64,000 bases of DNA, taken from NCBI GenBank assembly GCA_021292165.1, contig CM037879.1, positions 286,910,272 through 286,974,271 of the forward strand, in the 5' to 3' direction. The stretch comes from Shinisaurus crocodilurus (lineage: Eukaryota > Chordata > Lepidosauria > Squamata > Shinisauridae). The notes beneath the pieces are model-generated. The model did no database searches, was not told where the DNA came from, and saw only the letters and a program-made list of their open reading frames with translations. Positions 32,383 to 42,384 of this stretch are shown in pieces (positions within the stretch are counted from its first letter, which is position 1; the number at the start of each line of letters is the position of its first letter). The position numbers and the translations under genes are program-made.

Positions 32383-32545
32383 AGCTGCCATAGCTCAGAG
32401 CTTCAGCACATGGATTTCATGCAAGAAGCCCCAAATTCTATTCCTGGCAAATTCTATTCAAAGGCTGCCCAAAAGCAGGCTTGACAAAGACTTCTGCCTG
32501 AGACCCTGAAGAATGGCTGCCTGCCAGGGTAGATAATATTGGACC
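32383..32545 (+). mobile_element. tRNA-derived SINE, diverged copy
   Basis: GCCATAGCTCAGAGC (A-box-like), ATGCAAGAAGCCCCAAATTC, TATTCCTGGCAA (B-box remnant), then CTTCTGCCTGAGACCCTG. It has the same order of motifs as 14620-14782. Confidence 0.6.
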
Positions 32546-32950
32546 AGAGTTGGACAGGCGGCAGGCCTCTCTTTGTCTGGTCTGTGTCAGTACCACATGC
32601 CTTCATCCATATGTCAGTTCCATCATGTTCCAGCAATAATGTGCAGAAAAATCAGGGCAAAAACCAGTCCAAAGATGTGTATATCAGTAAATATTCAAAG
32701 ATATATTCTTGGGCAGCGGGGGGGGGGGAATCTTACAAACACACATTTATAAATGCATTGTATCACCACTGTCACCAAAGTAGCACTGGGATGAGTAGCT
32801 ACCTTCTGGTTTGGGCCTTTGAATGCAGGAAGGGGGGGGAGAGTTGTCACAACAAGAACAGAACCAAAGTGGCAGCAGAAAACCTCCAAGCTGTTATCAT
32901 TCTGTGCTTACCCACATTCTCAGTATGCGCTCTGTCTCTTTCTTTCTCTT

Positions 32951-32953
<3 letters not shown>

Positions 32954-32986
<33 letters not shown>
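32954..32986 (+). repeat. (AC)n microsatellite
   Basis: About 15 AC units following a CTTT-rich stretch. Confidence 0.94.
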
Positions 32987-32987
<1 letters not shown>

Positions 32988-33056
32988 GCAAATGGGGAGC
33001 AGACCAGTATCCCCACCCAGCCCTCCAGCTTTCCCAGCTTATGGAATGCCAGCAAG

Positions 33057-33304
33057 TCACGCCAGTGTGGCGTAGTGGTGAGAGTGTTCGACTGGGACTC
33101 AGGAGATCTGGGTTCTAGTCCCCGTTCGGCCATGAAGCTCACTGGGTGACTTTGGGCCAGTCACTGACGCTCAGCCTAACCTACCTCACAGGGTTGTTGT
33201 GAGGATAAAAGGGAGAGGAGGAGGAGGATTATGTAAGCCGCCTTGGGTTCCTTGCAGGAAAAAAGGCGGGGTATAAATATAATAAATAAAAATAAAATAA
33301 ATAA
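33057..33304 (+). mobile_element. Sauria SINE, copy 3
   Basis: Full-length, from CCAGTGTGGCGTAGTGG through GGGTTCTAGTCCCCG to GGCGGGGTATAAATATAATA and an AAATA tail. Its good preservation suggests relative youth. Confidence 0.92.
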
Positions 33305-33539
33305 AACTGAGGCACAGGGTACAGCCGCAAGCCTCCACCCTGCACCTTCGGCTTTGCCCGCCCCATGCCTTCCCCCACTGAAGATGACGTGGGGCAGGCA
33401 AAAGACTTAATGCATCACTTTCCCTTTCCAGCTGGGGCTGGGAGCAGCTCACAAAGCAAGAGAATCCTTTATCTCTTATCTGTGATTGGATATCACAAGG
33501 GGATGCCTCTCCCTGCCTCCTTACAGGCTGGACTGGGCC

Positions 33540-34070
33540 TAGGGATGTGTGAGGAATCCGACAGGGAGTGAAAATCCGACAGATCTTCACAATTCAGCCC
33601 CGCCCCCATTTTCCGGTTCGCCAGCCCTGCACTGGCATCGACTCACTATGGTGCGAGTTGAGCCAGCTCACAGACTTCCATCGCTAAGATGGGCTGCAAT
33701 TTGTGCGTTTAAAAAAAAAAAAAAAAAAAAACCCACTAAGGAAATTTGCATAAATTTATGCATTTTGCACAAATCGGCATGCAGAAAGCGTGTGGTCCTC
33801 ACGCAATTTGTGCAAATCGGCCATTTTTATGCAAAACGTGCAAGATCCACGTGCGTTTTGGGTGCCGATCTGCGCAAAACACACAAAATGCCACGGTTTG
33901 TGCAATTTGCGTAGATTTCCTTAGTGGTTTTTTTTTAATGCCCATCTTAGAGATGAAAGTCCACAAAAAAAAACCCCGACTCAGCCCACTTTCGTTCATC
34001 GGTTCAGAAGCGGGGCAGGAAGTCTGTCAAGCTCAAACAAGCCAGACTTCCCAGCATCAGCACATCCCTA
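33540..34070. mobile_element. YAGGGATG-type palindromic element
   Basis: 531 bases from TAGGGATGTGTGAGG to CAGCACATCCCTA. Facing arms lie near 33685-33770 and 33895-33965 (CATCGCTAAGATGGGC / GCCCATCTTAGAGATG, then an A-run against a T-run). Flanks do not match. Confidence 0.65.
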
Positions 34071-34225
34071 AAATTTTGGGCCAACAAGTCCGAGGTAGCC
34101 CACGGCTGGGCGAGGCGGTATGCAGACAGGCTGGAACTGCTGCTCATCTAAGGATGAACAAAACAGGACATGAAAATAGCCTTCCCCCACCCAGTAATTT
34201 TGCTTGTTCTGGAGAGGAACTTGGA

Positions 34226-34484
34226 CAGTGTTCTCCAACCTTGGGTCCCCAGATGTTTTTGGCCTACAACTCCCAGCATGCCCCAGCTGTCTTGGGTCCC
34301 CAGATGTTTTTGGCCTACAACTCCCAGCATGCCCCAGCTGTCTTGGGTTCCCAGATGTTTTTGGCCTACAACTCCCAGCATGCCCCAGCTGTCTTGGGTT
34401 CCCAGATGTTTTTGGCCTACAACTCCCAGCATGCTGGGAGTTGTAGGCCAAAAACATCTGGGGACCCAAGGTTGGAGAACACTG
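34226..34484. mobile_element. Palindromic hAT MITE, copy 4, with left arm amplified to four tandem units
   Basis: It starts CAGTGTTCTCCAACC and ends GGAGAACACTG, with flanks AACTTGGA (34218-34225) and AACTAGGA (34485-34492). The unit from CTTGGGTCCCCAG to GCCCCAGCTGT, about 50 bases, occurs four times before a single right arm. Units 3 and 4 share a C-to-T change (GGTTCCC), so they came from each other. Confidence 0.92.
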
Positions 34485-35744
34485 AACTAGGAGCTCTGCA
34501 GGGCATTGGCACCCTGCTGCCTGACCACTGAAGATCTCATTCAACCAACTTTTTTTGTTGTTGCTGTTGCTTCAGAGATTTGATCAGGCATTGCCTACAG
34601 GTTTTCTCTGTATCCACGAGGGCTAGAAACTTGATCTTTAAAAAAAAAATAAAAAGATAGCTGATACTTTAAGAAGCTGAATGCAGCACCTAATGCAATA
34701 CTGTGTGCTTTTTGGTGTGTGTGCTTCTGTGGAATACAGACAGTCGCTACTAGCGTCTGTTACTACTTATCACATAGATACTCAGCTATCTCTGATGTAG
34801 TTTGGCATTATGTGTTAATTGCAAATTACATGAGACATGCAAATGTGTGTGAAATGAAACATTGACAGTGTGCGCGCGCACGTGTGTTTTAATGAAAAGC
34901 AGAGTTGTTAAGGCTATGGCTTTGATTGAAGGAGTGCCAGTGGGCAGGGTGTTTAATGCTGTTCCCACCAGCCATAGTACTGCTCCAAATTCCCCAATCT
35001 ACTCTCCCCCTATGGTGGTTCAGGATATGTAATTAACCTTATAAACATGTACTGTATCTGGAATTGGGGAAAGGGGAGAGAGGAGCTCGAGGGAACCGTG
35101 CTAAGAGGGAGAAACAGCCAGCCTGGAAAGGGTTTTGCTCAGTTGTGCAGGCATGCAAGCACACACAGCTGATTCTCCGCCCCGGATCATGGCCCCTTGA
35201 GTCTGCTTTTCATTTTCTTTTCCTTTTCCTTTTCCTTTTTTTTAAATAAAAAAAATCAGGATTCTGTTACACGCATTTGCTTGCAATATGTACTTTTCTC
35301 CTTGGTACAGTATGGCTTGGAGAACCTAGAGTTCCAAGCCTTGGGAACAGGGAGGAGTCCATCTCTATGATCACGGGCATGCAGTTGTAGGGTCCAATGT
35401 GCCCTGTAATTTTTGCCCATTATATTAGAGGGAACAGTGAGTTACACAGCCATTTCTCTTTGAGCAAACTTAACACAATTAGCTGGCAAAATAGGCAGGC
35501 CCCTGTGATCACCACCACAGTCCCATTTATGTGTGCGTGTGCGCGTGTGCTTATCAGCATGGTTTCCATGGATGTGAGAAGTGCACTCCTAGAAAACAGG
35601 GCTCAGGGATGCTCCATTTGTTACTGGCATCTCTCATGCGCAGAAACAGATTTTGATGGCACTTCCGTGTATAACCATAAGCCACTGAATAATAAGAAGC
35701 TGCCACTTTTGTGCAATGCCATCCACAACATGTTGTTGTTGTTG

Positions 35745-35746
<2 letters not shown>

Positions 35747-35785
<39 letters not shown>

Positions 35786-35793
35786 TAATAATA
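35747..35793 (+). repeat. (AAT)n trinucleotide tract
   Basis: About 15 ATA units, then TTAATAATAATA. Confidence 0.95.
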
Positions 35794-35916
35794 ATATATT
35801 GCCCATTAGCCGAAGCTCTCTTCAATGGGGCATCCTTCCTCCATCATGATGTTTGATGGGGAGCAGCAAATAGTGACACGCATGTTCACTGGGTGGCCTA
35901 AGGACAGGGGTACTTA

Positions 35917-36160
35917 TTTATTTATTTATTTATTATATTTATACCCCGCCTTTTTTCCTGCAAGGAACCCAAGGTGACTTACATAATCCTCCTCCTCCTC
36001 CTCTCCATCTTATCCTCACAACAACCCTGTGAGGTAGGTGAGGCTGAGAGTCAGTGACTGGCCCAAAGTCACCCAGTGAGTTTCATGGCCGAGCGGGGAC
36101 TAGAACCCGGATCTCCCGAGTCCCAGTCCAACACTCTTACCACTACGCCACACTGGCTGG
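35917..36160 (-). mobile_element. Sauria SINE, copy 4
   Basis: Minus-strand copy with tail TTTATTTATTTATTATA on the plus strand and head CGCCACACTGG. It is followed by CTGGATACTTAACCAGATCC, which also follows copy 5, so the two belong to one duplicated segment. Confidence 0.92.
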
Positions 36161-36358
36161 ATACTTAACCAGATCCAGCATGGCTGGGGTCCCATTCCAA
36201 CACTCTGAGCTTCCACTGGCTCTCAAATAGCTTTTCATTGAAAAAATAAAGGAAAGAATGGCTTACCGTTTTTCAGAAGAGCTTCCTGGAGCCTGCCCCT
36301 TGCTAAGGCCTGAGAAAAGTTCAGCATAGCCTCAAGGAAAAGTTATAATGTTTGGGGC

Positions 36359-36612
36359 TATTTATTTATTTATTTATTATATTTATACCCCACCTTTTTT
36401 CCTGCAAGGAACCCAAGGCGGCTTACATAATCCTCCTCCTCCTCCTCCTCCTCTCCATTTTATCCTCACAACAATCCTGTGAGGTAGGTTAGGCTGAGAG
36501 TCAGTGACTGGCCCAAAGTCACCCAGTGAGTTTCATGGCCGAGCGGGGACTAGAACCCAGATCTCCCGAGTCCCCGTCCAACACTCTTACCACTACGCCA
36601 CACTGGCTGGAT
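36359..36612 (-). mobile_element. Sauria SINE, copy 5, in a duplicated segment
   Basis: Same orientation as copy 4, about 451 bases away, and followed by the same 50-base flank that ends GAGCTTCCA. A second independent insertion would not copy the flank, so this is a segmental tandem duplication. Confidence 0.92.
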
Positions 36613-36714
36613 ACTTAACCAGATCCAGCATGGCTGGGGTCCCATTCCAACACTCTGAGCTTCCACGCCACCGTACCCAGACCCCACCCTTTTTTACCGC
36701 AGCTGCCAGTCATG

Positions 36715-36998
36715 TGGTGGACGCCAAGCACATTGTACATATAAAATGGTGTAAGATACATTGAAAGTGCCTGCAATTTGCATAACTTGTGCAAATTGAG
36801 TCCCTTTTTAACATATCTTACGCCATTTTCTATGTAAAAAGCACTCGGCCGGGAACTCGGAACTCGCTTCCCTGGCTCGACTTGGGAGAACGCAAGTCGA
36901 GCCGGGGAAGTAGGTAGGTGGGACATAATTTGGGGGGGGGGTCGAGCCCGATGAGTTTGCCAGACTTCCACCCCGCGAACGAAATCCTAACATCCCTA
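36715..36998. mobile_element. TTTACGTAGAAAATG-family element, truncated
   Basis: Arms ATATAAAATGGTGTAAGATA and TATCTTACGCCATTTTCTAT, then GGGAGAACGCAAGTCGAGCC and the terminus CATCCCTA. The left half is shortened. GTGGTGG before it and after it may be a remnant of the target duplication. Confidence 0.6.
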
Positions 36999-37226
36999 GT
37001 GGTGGTTTCCTGGCTTTTGCACATCATCCCCACATTCTAAAAGATTGAAATGCCTCTCCTAAGGCTTAGTTATTGGCAGTAAAAGCTTTACGCTAAAAAT
37101 GTCCTGGTATTTTTGGTATTTGGGGCTGGTCCACCACTTGAATGTGGCCTCTGAGACGTTCTCAGCAACAGAATTTGGCCCTCGGCCAAAAGAGGTTTAA
37201 CATCCCTGCATTAGGTCACACAACAA

Positions 37227-37775
37227 CAGGGCCGGCGCTACCGCTAGGCAGACCCAGGCGGCTGCCTAGGGCGTGTGGCGGAACAGGGCGCAGCGTTTCT
37301 GCGCCCCTTCCTCGCCTCCGGCGCGCTCCTGCCCCGCCTGCTGCCTCCGCCGCGCCTCCCCGCCCGCCTGCCAGCCGCTGCTGCCGCCGCCGCCGCTCCA
37401 CCTCCCCCCTGCGCGCGCGCCCGCGTGCCCGCCACCTACCTACCTTCCCGTCGTTTCTGGAGCCCCGCCGGCGTTGTTTTGGCGGGAAGAACCAGGGCAA
37501 CAGGGCTTAAACAGCCCTGTTGCCCTGGTTTCCCCGGCAAAAAAAAAAAGCGTGGGGGTCCCGTCGCGTCGGAGGAGGAGGCGGCGGCGGCAGCAGCAGC
37601 AGCAGCAGCCAGCAGCGGGGGCGGGGGGAAGGTAGGTGGTGGTGGGGCGGCGGCGGCGCGGGGGGGGGGTTGCAGAGCAGGGCTGCTTTGCTCCGGAGCC
37701 CCCCCCACGGCACGAGAGGGGGGGGCGCTAAATATAATTTGGCCTAGGGCGCCAAACAGCCCTGCACCGTTCCTG
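37227..37775. mobile_element. GC-rich hAT-like element with CpG-dense core
   Basis: 549 bases, CAGGGCCGGCGCTACCGC to GCACCGTTCCTG, with a perfect 8-bp duplication CACAACAA (37219-37226, 37776-37783). The core is C/G-rich with CCGCCG and CAGCAG runs. An inner palindrome is centred near 37508: AACCAGGGCAACAGGGC / GCCCTGTTGCCCTGGTT. Long frames on both strands are composition artefacts. Confidence 0.9.
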
Positions 37776-37799
37776 CACAACAAACCACTCTCATTATAA

Positions 37800-38245
37800 T
37801 TGGCTTGGGTTCAAGGCACACACAAATGACCACCCTCCTTCCATATGAATATCCTCTAAATTTGAGACTTGTTTCCCAGCTCTCCCTCTGGAGGTATTTC
37901 ACCTTCAGCCTGTATGCTTGTAGCAGATCCTTTTCAGTGGTGGCACCTTGTTTGCAGAATACACTCCCCAGACTGGTTCTGCTGCACACACCAATACTTT
38001 TAGCATTCAGGCCATAGGTTGATTCTCCAAGGCTTCACATGGGAAATTGGTGCCTCTTGCTTTTTACTTGGCCTCTTCTTATGATTTTATCTGATTTTAG
38101 GATGCCTCTCTTGATACTGCTACGTAAATTGCTTTTATTGTTTTGTGTGTGTGTGTGTGTGTTTTATTTTTGTTTTTCAAAACACGTTGGATATTTTAAG
38201 AGGGGAAAAAAGGTATAGAAATCAGTTTTAAAATAAATGAATGAA
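37800..38245 (+). mobile_element. L2-like LINE 3' end
   Basis: Coding remnant SRSFSVVAPCLQNTLPR (the usual form is RAFSVAAPxLWNSLP), then a T-rich 3' part with a GT run near 38143-38162 and an AAATGAATG tail. Decayed. Confidence 0.6.
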
Positions 38246-38258
38246 TGAATAATATTTA

Positions 38259-38510
38259 CAGTAATACCTTGGCTTGCAAGTAACTTGGCTTGAGAGCGTT
38301 TTTCAAGACAAGCAAATTTTTAAATATTTGTTTAATTTTTTTTTTACTTGATATACAAGCGACGTCTTGCAATACAAGTACTGTAGTACGGCTTAAATTA
38401 AAAATCTCTGCACAAATTTTTTTTGGGGGGATTTCGTTTTGATATAAGAGTGTTTTGGATTACAAGCACGTTTCCGGAACGAATTATGCTCTCAATCCAA
38501 GGCATGACTG
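38259..38510 (+). mobile_element. Tc1/mariner-type MITE, copy 2
   Basis: 252 bases, CAGTAATACCTTGGCTTG to CCAAGGCATGACTG, with TA on each side. It is the inverse of 26294-26551, and the two agree over nearly their whole length. Confidence 0.88.
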
Positions 38511-38751
38511 TATACAGCACCATCAATATACATGGTGCTTTATGGGTTTTACTAGGGGTGGGGGGGAACACACACACTGTAGCCTCTGCCCCAAGCAGCT
38601 TACAGTTTAAAGATCGACATTTGGGGGAGGCAACGGGGAGAGGGGAGACACGTGTGATAAATGCATTCTATGGTCAAAAAGGTGCTAAGGTTAATCAGTC
38701 CCCGTGAACACATCTGGAGAATGCAGAGTTGGCCTCGCTCACCATCCATTC

Positions 38752-38792
38752 TCACTCTCTGTCTCTGTCTCTCTCTGTCTCTCTCTCTCTGT
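38752..38792 (+). repeat. (TC)n-rich tract
   Basis: CTCTGTCTCT-type homopyrimidine run, about 40 bases. Confidence 0.9.
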
Positions 38793-39594
38793 GATCCTGG
38801 GCCCAGAAAAACAGCCTCAAAGGTAGCAGCTGGGGGAAAAAATATGTTGCAAGGCCGAGTGATGAGTAATTAACCCAAGGCAGAAGTATGATGTGAGGAG
38901 AAGAGGAAAGGGACCGGTCTTTAACCGAGTCCATATGTCTCCCGACTTGATTTAACATCCGTTCCCCTTGACTGCATCGTGCACTCCCGTATAAACCAGA
39001 GCTAAGCTTAAGGCTATGAATCCTTCATGGACTCTATGGGGATTTTATTACCACCAGTGCCCTTAATTAAAAGAACAACATCTGTCTAGCAGGCAACAAG
39101 CAGAGACGAGCAGGCCCGCATGATTCCATGGAGGGGCGCATGCACACAGCTGCGCATGGAAGTGCAGACAGAACGGCTTAGGCGTCCACAGAGATGCTCC
39201 AAGGCTCCAGGGAGGCCATATAGCAAGCCCTTTCCAATGTGCCAGCAAAGAATTGTGCTCTGGAAGGTGCAAAGTCTCTGGCGGCATTTGTTTTGTCCTT
39301 ACTTCATTTATTCATTACCATTCTACCCTGTCCAAGTGCAACTTGAAACCGAGAACAACAAAGAACTTTAAAAACAGCATTGAATAATTTAACCTATTAT
39401 TCAGCCACAAACCCCAACGGTACACACAATGATTAATATAGAAAAATAAATCTAAAATCCAGTAGGCCATAAAAGGAAATCCACAAAAGCTTGTTTCAAA
39501 TTATTGCATTAGCAATGGAAAACCCCACTTTTGTCTTATAAAACCTTCCTCGACGAGCAGGATTCCCAAAGTCTTATTTATAACGATGTATGAG

Positions 39595-40085
39595 AATCTC
39601 GTTTCATTTCACAAATCACTCAAAAATGCCAATGTGCAAGGCCAAATGTGAACGAGAACGGAAGTGCATTTTCTCTTAAAATGTTTGCAATTGTCCAAAC
39701 TTGTGTTTGCATTCACAAAATGTGTACTTGAAAAATGCACAGCTTTCTCAAGATGCACAACTTTCTCAAGATGCACGATGCACAACTTTCTCAGAAGGTG
39801 CAATACAGGCGCTAGTAACCTCAAGACTGGATTACTGCAAGACTGGATTACTGCAAATTTCCCACAATGCATAACTTTCTCAGAAGGTGCAATACAGGCG
39901 CTAGTAACCTCAAGACTGGATTACTGCAAGACTGGATTACTGCAAATTTCCCACAATGCATAACTTTCTCAAAATGTGCATATTTTAAATCACCCATGCT
40001 TCAGTCTATGGGGGAAATTTGCACAATTTTGGAAATCTGTGCAAAGCTGGGGATTGCTTGTGCAACATTCACGTTCGATACCCGT
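39595..40085. repeat. AT-rich AATGTGCA-group element with an L2 scrap
   Basis: It begins ATGAGAATCTCGTTTC and carries AAATGTTTGCAATTG and AATGTGCATATTTT. Its middle (39784-39961) is a perfect 89-base tandem duplication that includes ACAGGCGCTAGTAACCTC, a piece of L2 ORF2. Confidence 0.6.
39784..39961 (+). repeat. Perfect 89-base tandem duplication
   Basis: Two units with no difference that I can see, starting at 39784 and 39873; the third start at 39962 diverges after AACTTTCTCA. Each unit itself holds GACTGGATTACTGCAA twice. Confidence 0.95.
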
Positions 40086-40136
40086 TAGTTTTGTGCCATT
40101 TTTCCATTTGCGCAAAATGATAAACAACTGCAATTA

Positions 40137-40303
40137 CAGTATTTTTCCATGTGTAAGACTATACTTTCCCCTAAAATTGTTAGACTAAAAATTGAGGGTC
40201 GTCTTATACACGGAAGTAAGCTGAGGAGAGAACCGCACGGTTGCGAAACCGCCCAGTGGGGGCGTCTTATACATGGGGGCGTCTTATACACGGAAAAATA
40301 TGG
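40137..40303. mobile_element. Tc1/mariner-type MITE with GTCTTATACACGGAA ends
   Basis: 167 bases with TA flanks. Ends CAGTATTTTTCCATGTG and CACGGAAAAATATGG. The phrase GGCGTCTTATACA repeats inside the right half. Confidence 0.75.
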
Positions 40304-40348
40304 TAGGCCCACGGACCAGAGGTTCCCTACTGCTCCTCTACCTGTTAC

Positions 40349-40716
40349 TAGGGGTGGGCGATCAGTTGGGACCCGACCTGCCTATCGCTCAGCAGGTGAT
40401 GCTGGAGTGCCGAAAGCTGGGGTGTGCCGCTCTATTCACTGGACGTTTGGGTTCCCAGGATGCCGCTGTTTGCCTAGGAAATGGCTTAAGATACGTCAAA
40501 AGCGGCTGCAATTTGCGCCAATTATGGCATTCTCTATGTAAACAGCATTCCCGCCAGGAACCTGGAAGTTGCTTCCCCAGCTCGACTCGGGAGAACGCGA
40601 GTCGAGTCGGTGAAAAGGTAAGTGGGACGGAGTTTTTTTGGGGAGGGGGTCGAGCCCAGCTAGTCCTCCAGATTTCCAGTCTCCCCCCCCCCAAATGAAA
40701 TCCTCACACATCCCTC
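40349..40716. mobile_element. YAGGGRTG-type hAT-like element with TTTACGTAGAAAATG-family features
   Basis: 368 bases from TAGGGGTGGGCGATC to CACACATCCCTC with a perfect 8-bp duplication CCTGTTAC (40341-40348, 40717-40724). It contains AGGAAATGGCTTAAGATACG, the CATTCTCTATGTAAAC arm and GAGTCGAGTCGG. This copy fixes the borders and class of the whole family. Confidence 0.9.
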
Positions 40717-41126
40717 CCTGTTACTCCAGAGTCAGTCACACTGCGTTCAATGAGGCTTACCCCAAGGTAATTGGGAAAAGGCTGGATTGCAGTCTTAGAG
40801 GTATACAGTGTGTGTGTGTGTGTTTGAGACTGTCCTTTATCTGAGGCCCACAACATCCTGGACCAAGCCTGTTTTAGGGAGTTAATGTAGTCCTGGGTTC
40901 AATTTGCGGGGGGGGGGGCATAGACATAGTACTCTCAGTGGGCCCCTTGAACTGGAAGAGGCAGGTCATGAAAACTAAGAATGCTTTTAAGCTGAATCTG
41001 ATCCTCTTGGGCAGGAGTGCAGAGCCTCTTTCAGCCCGAGGGTCAAATTCTGTTTTGGAAAAGCTTTTGAGGGCTACAGTGCAGTGGTGGTTAGGGCTGA
41101 AGGCAATAGCGGGTAGGGCCAAATTT

Positions 41127-41364
41127 ATTTATTTATTTATTTATTATATTTATACCCAACCTTTTTTCTCCAAGGAATCCAAGGTGGCTCACATAATTCT
41201 CTGCCTCCTCTCCATTTTATCCTCACAACAACCCTGTGAGGTAGGTTAGGGCGAGAGTCAGTGACTGGCCCAAAGTCACCCAGTGAGCTTCACGGCTGAG
41301 TGGGGTTTCGAACCTGGATCTCCTGAATCCCAGGCCAACACTCTAACCACTAGGCCACGCTGGC
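41127..41364 (-). mobile_element. Sauria SINE, copy 6
   Basis: Minus-strand copy with TTTATTTATTTATTATA tail, CCTCACAACAACCCTGTG, and head CTAGGCCACGCTGGC. More diverged than copies 3-5. Confidence 0.9.
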
Positions 41365-41599
41365 TTTACCACAATGCAGCTTCAAGCTCTTACTACCAGT
41401 ATCTAAGTCTTGGGAGAGGTGTTTCCCTTTGCACCTTTTGGAATGTGGAGGGAGCGCACACCAAAGCTGAAAAACCACCAAATGATTGGCAGCTGGGGGA
41501 AAGGGGGTGGGATCAGGGGAAGGGCCTATGGCCCAGTCCATAGATGGGCTGGATCTGGCTCCCAGTTCTGAGGTTCTGCAAGCCTGCTCTTGGGTATTC

Positions 41600-42052
41600 T
41601 GTGCAAAAGAGAGAGGCTCATTGCCTGTTCTGGATGGGGTTGCACTCCCTTTGAAAGCTCCGGTTCGTAGTCTGGGGGTACTCCTAGGTCCATCGTTGTC
41701 GCAGGAGTCCCAAGTGACTGGAGCGGCTTGGAGTGCCTTCTACCATCTTCGATTGGTTCACCAGCTACGGCCTCCCCTGGACAGGGATAGCTTGGCCACA
41801 GTGATACAGGCGCTAGTCACCTCAAGACTGGATTACTGCAATGTGCTCTACGTGGGGCTGCCCTTAAGGCTGTTCCAGAAGCTGGAGCTAGTGCAGAATC
41901 CCCTTCTTCCCTCCCCATTCCTTTTTCCTTGTGTGTCGTGTCTTTTTAGATTGTAAGCCTGTGGGCAGGAACTGTCTTGTTAATTGCTGTAAACTGCCTA
42001 GAGAGCTTTGGCTATTGGACGGTATAAAAATGAAATAAATAAAAATAAATAA
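41600..42052 (+). mobile_element. L2-like LINE fragment with joined 3' tail
   Basis: Frame residues VLDGVALPLKAPVRSLGVLL, QALVTSRLDYCNVLYVGLPL and KLELVQN. The sequence then jumps to the 3' tail (GATTGTAAGCCTGTGGGCAG, GGCTATTGGACGG, AAATAAAT), so an internal deletion joined ORF2 to the tail. Confidence 0.75.
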
Positions 42053-42093
42053 AATGCAGCAGTCCAGCTGTGGTCAGGAGATGCCCCTTTTCC

Positions 42094-42094
<1 letters not shown>

Positions 42095-42129
<35 letters not shown>

Positions 42130-42384
42130 TATTATTAATATTTATTTATCGCCCATCTGGCCGGCAACCGGTCACCCTGGGCGATGTACACAGAATAAAA
42201 TACATAAATGCAATAAAATACATTAAAACAATATAAAAATTTTAAAATCTTAACCCACCCCATATTCCCGCCTGAACAACCAGGTTTTTAATGAGCGACG
42301 GAAGCTCATCAGAGAGGGGGCATGGCGGAGGTCACTCGGGAGAGAGTTCCACAGTACGGGGGCCGCCACAGAAAAGGCCTTTGC
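42095..42384 (-). mobile_element. L2-like LINE 3' end, antisense
   Basis: On the plus strand it begins with an ATT run, then TTATCGCCCATCTGGCCGG and CCAGGTTTTTAATGAGCG, and ends AGTTCCACAGTACGGGGGCC. It is the complement of the 20985-21372 type 3' end. Confidence 0.75.

Noticed and set aside
32383..32545. A possible tRNA gene
   Set aside because: The A and B boxes are degenerate, no cloverleaf can be completed, and the sequence continues into a SINE body found elsewhere in the window.
34226..34440. Regular direct repeats resembling a CRISPR-like array
   Set aside because: There are no variable spacers. The units are tandem copies of a MITE arm in a vertebrate intron.
37142..37799. Long alanine-, proline- and arginine-rich frames on both strands
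   Set aside because: They lie within a GC-rich element with a clear target duplication. Stops are rare there because of base composition, and frames are open on both strands at once.
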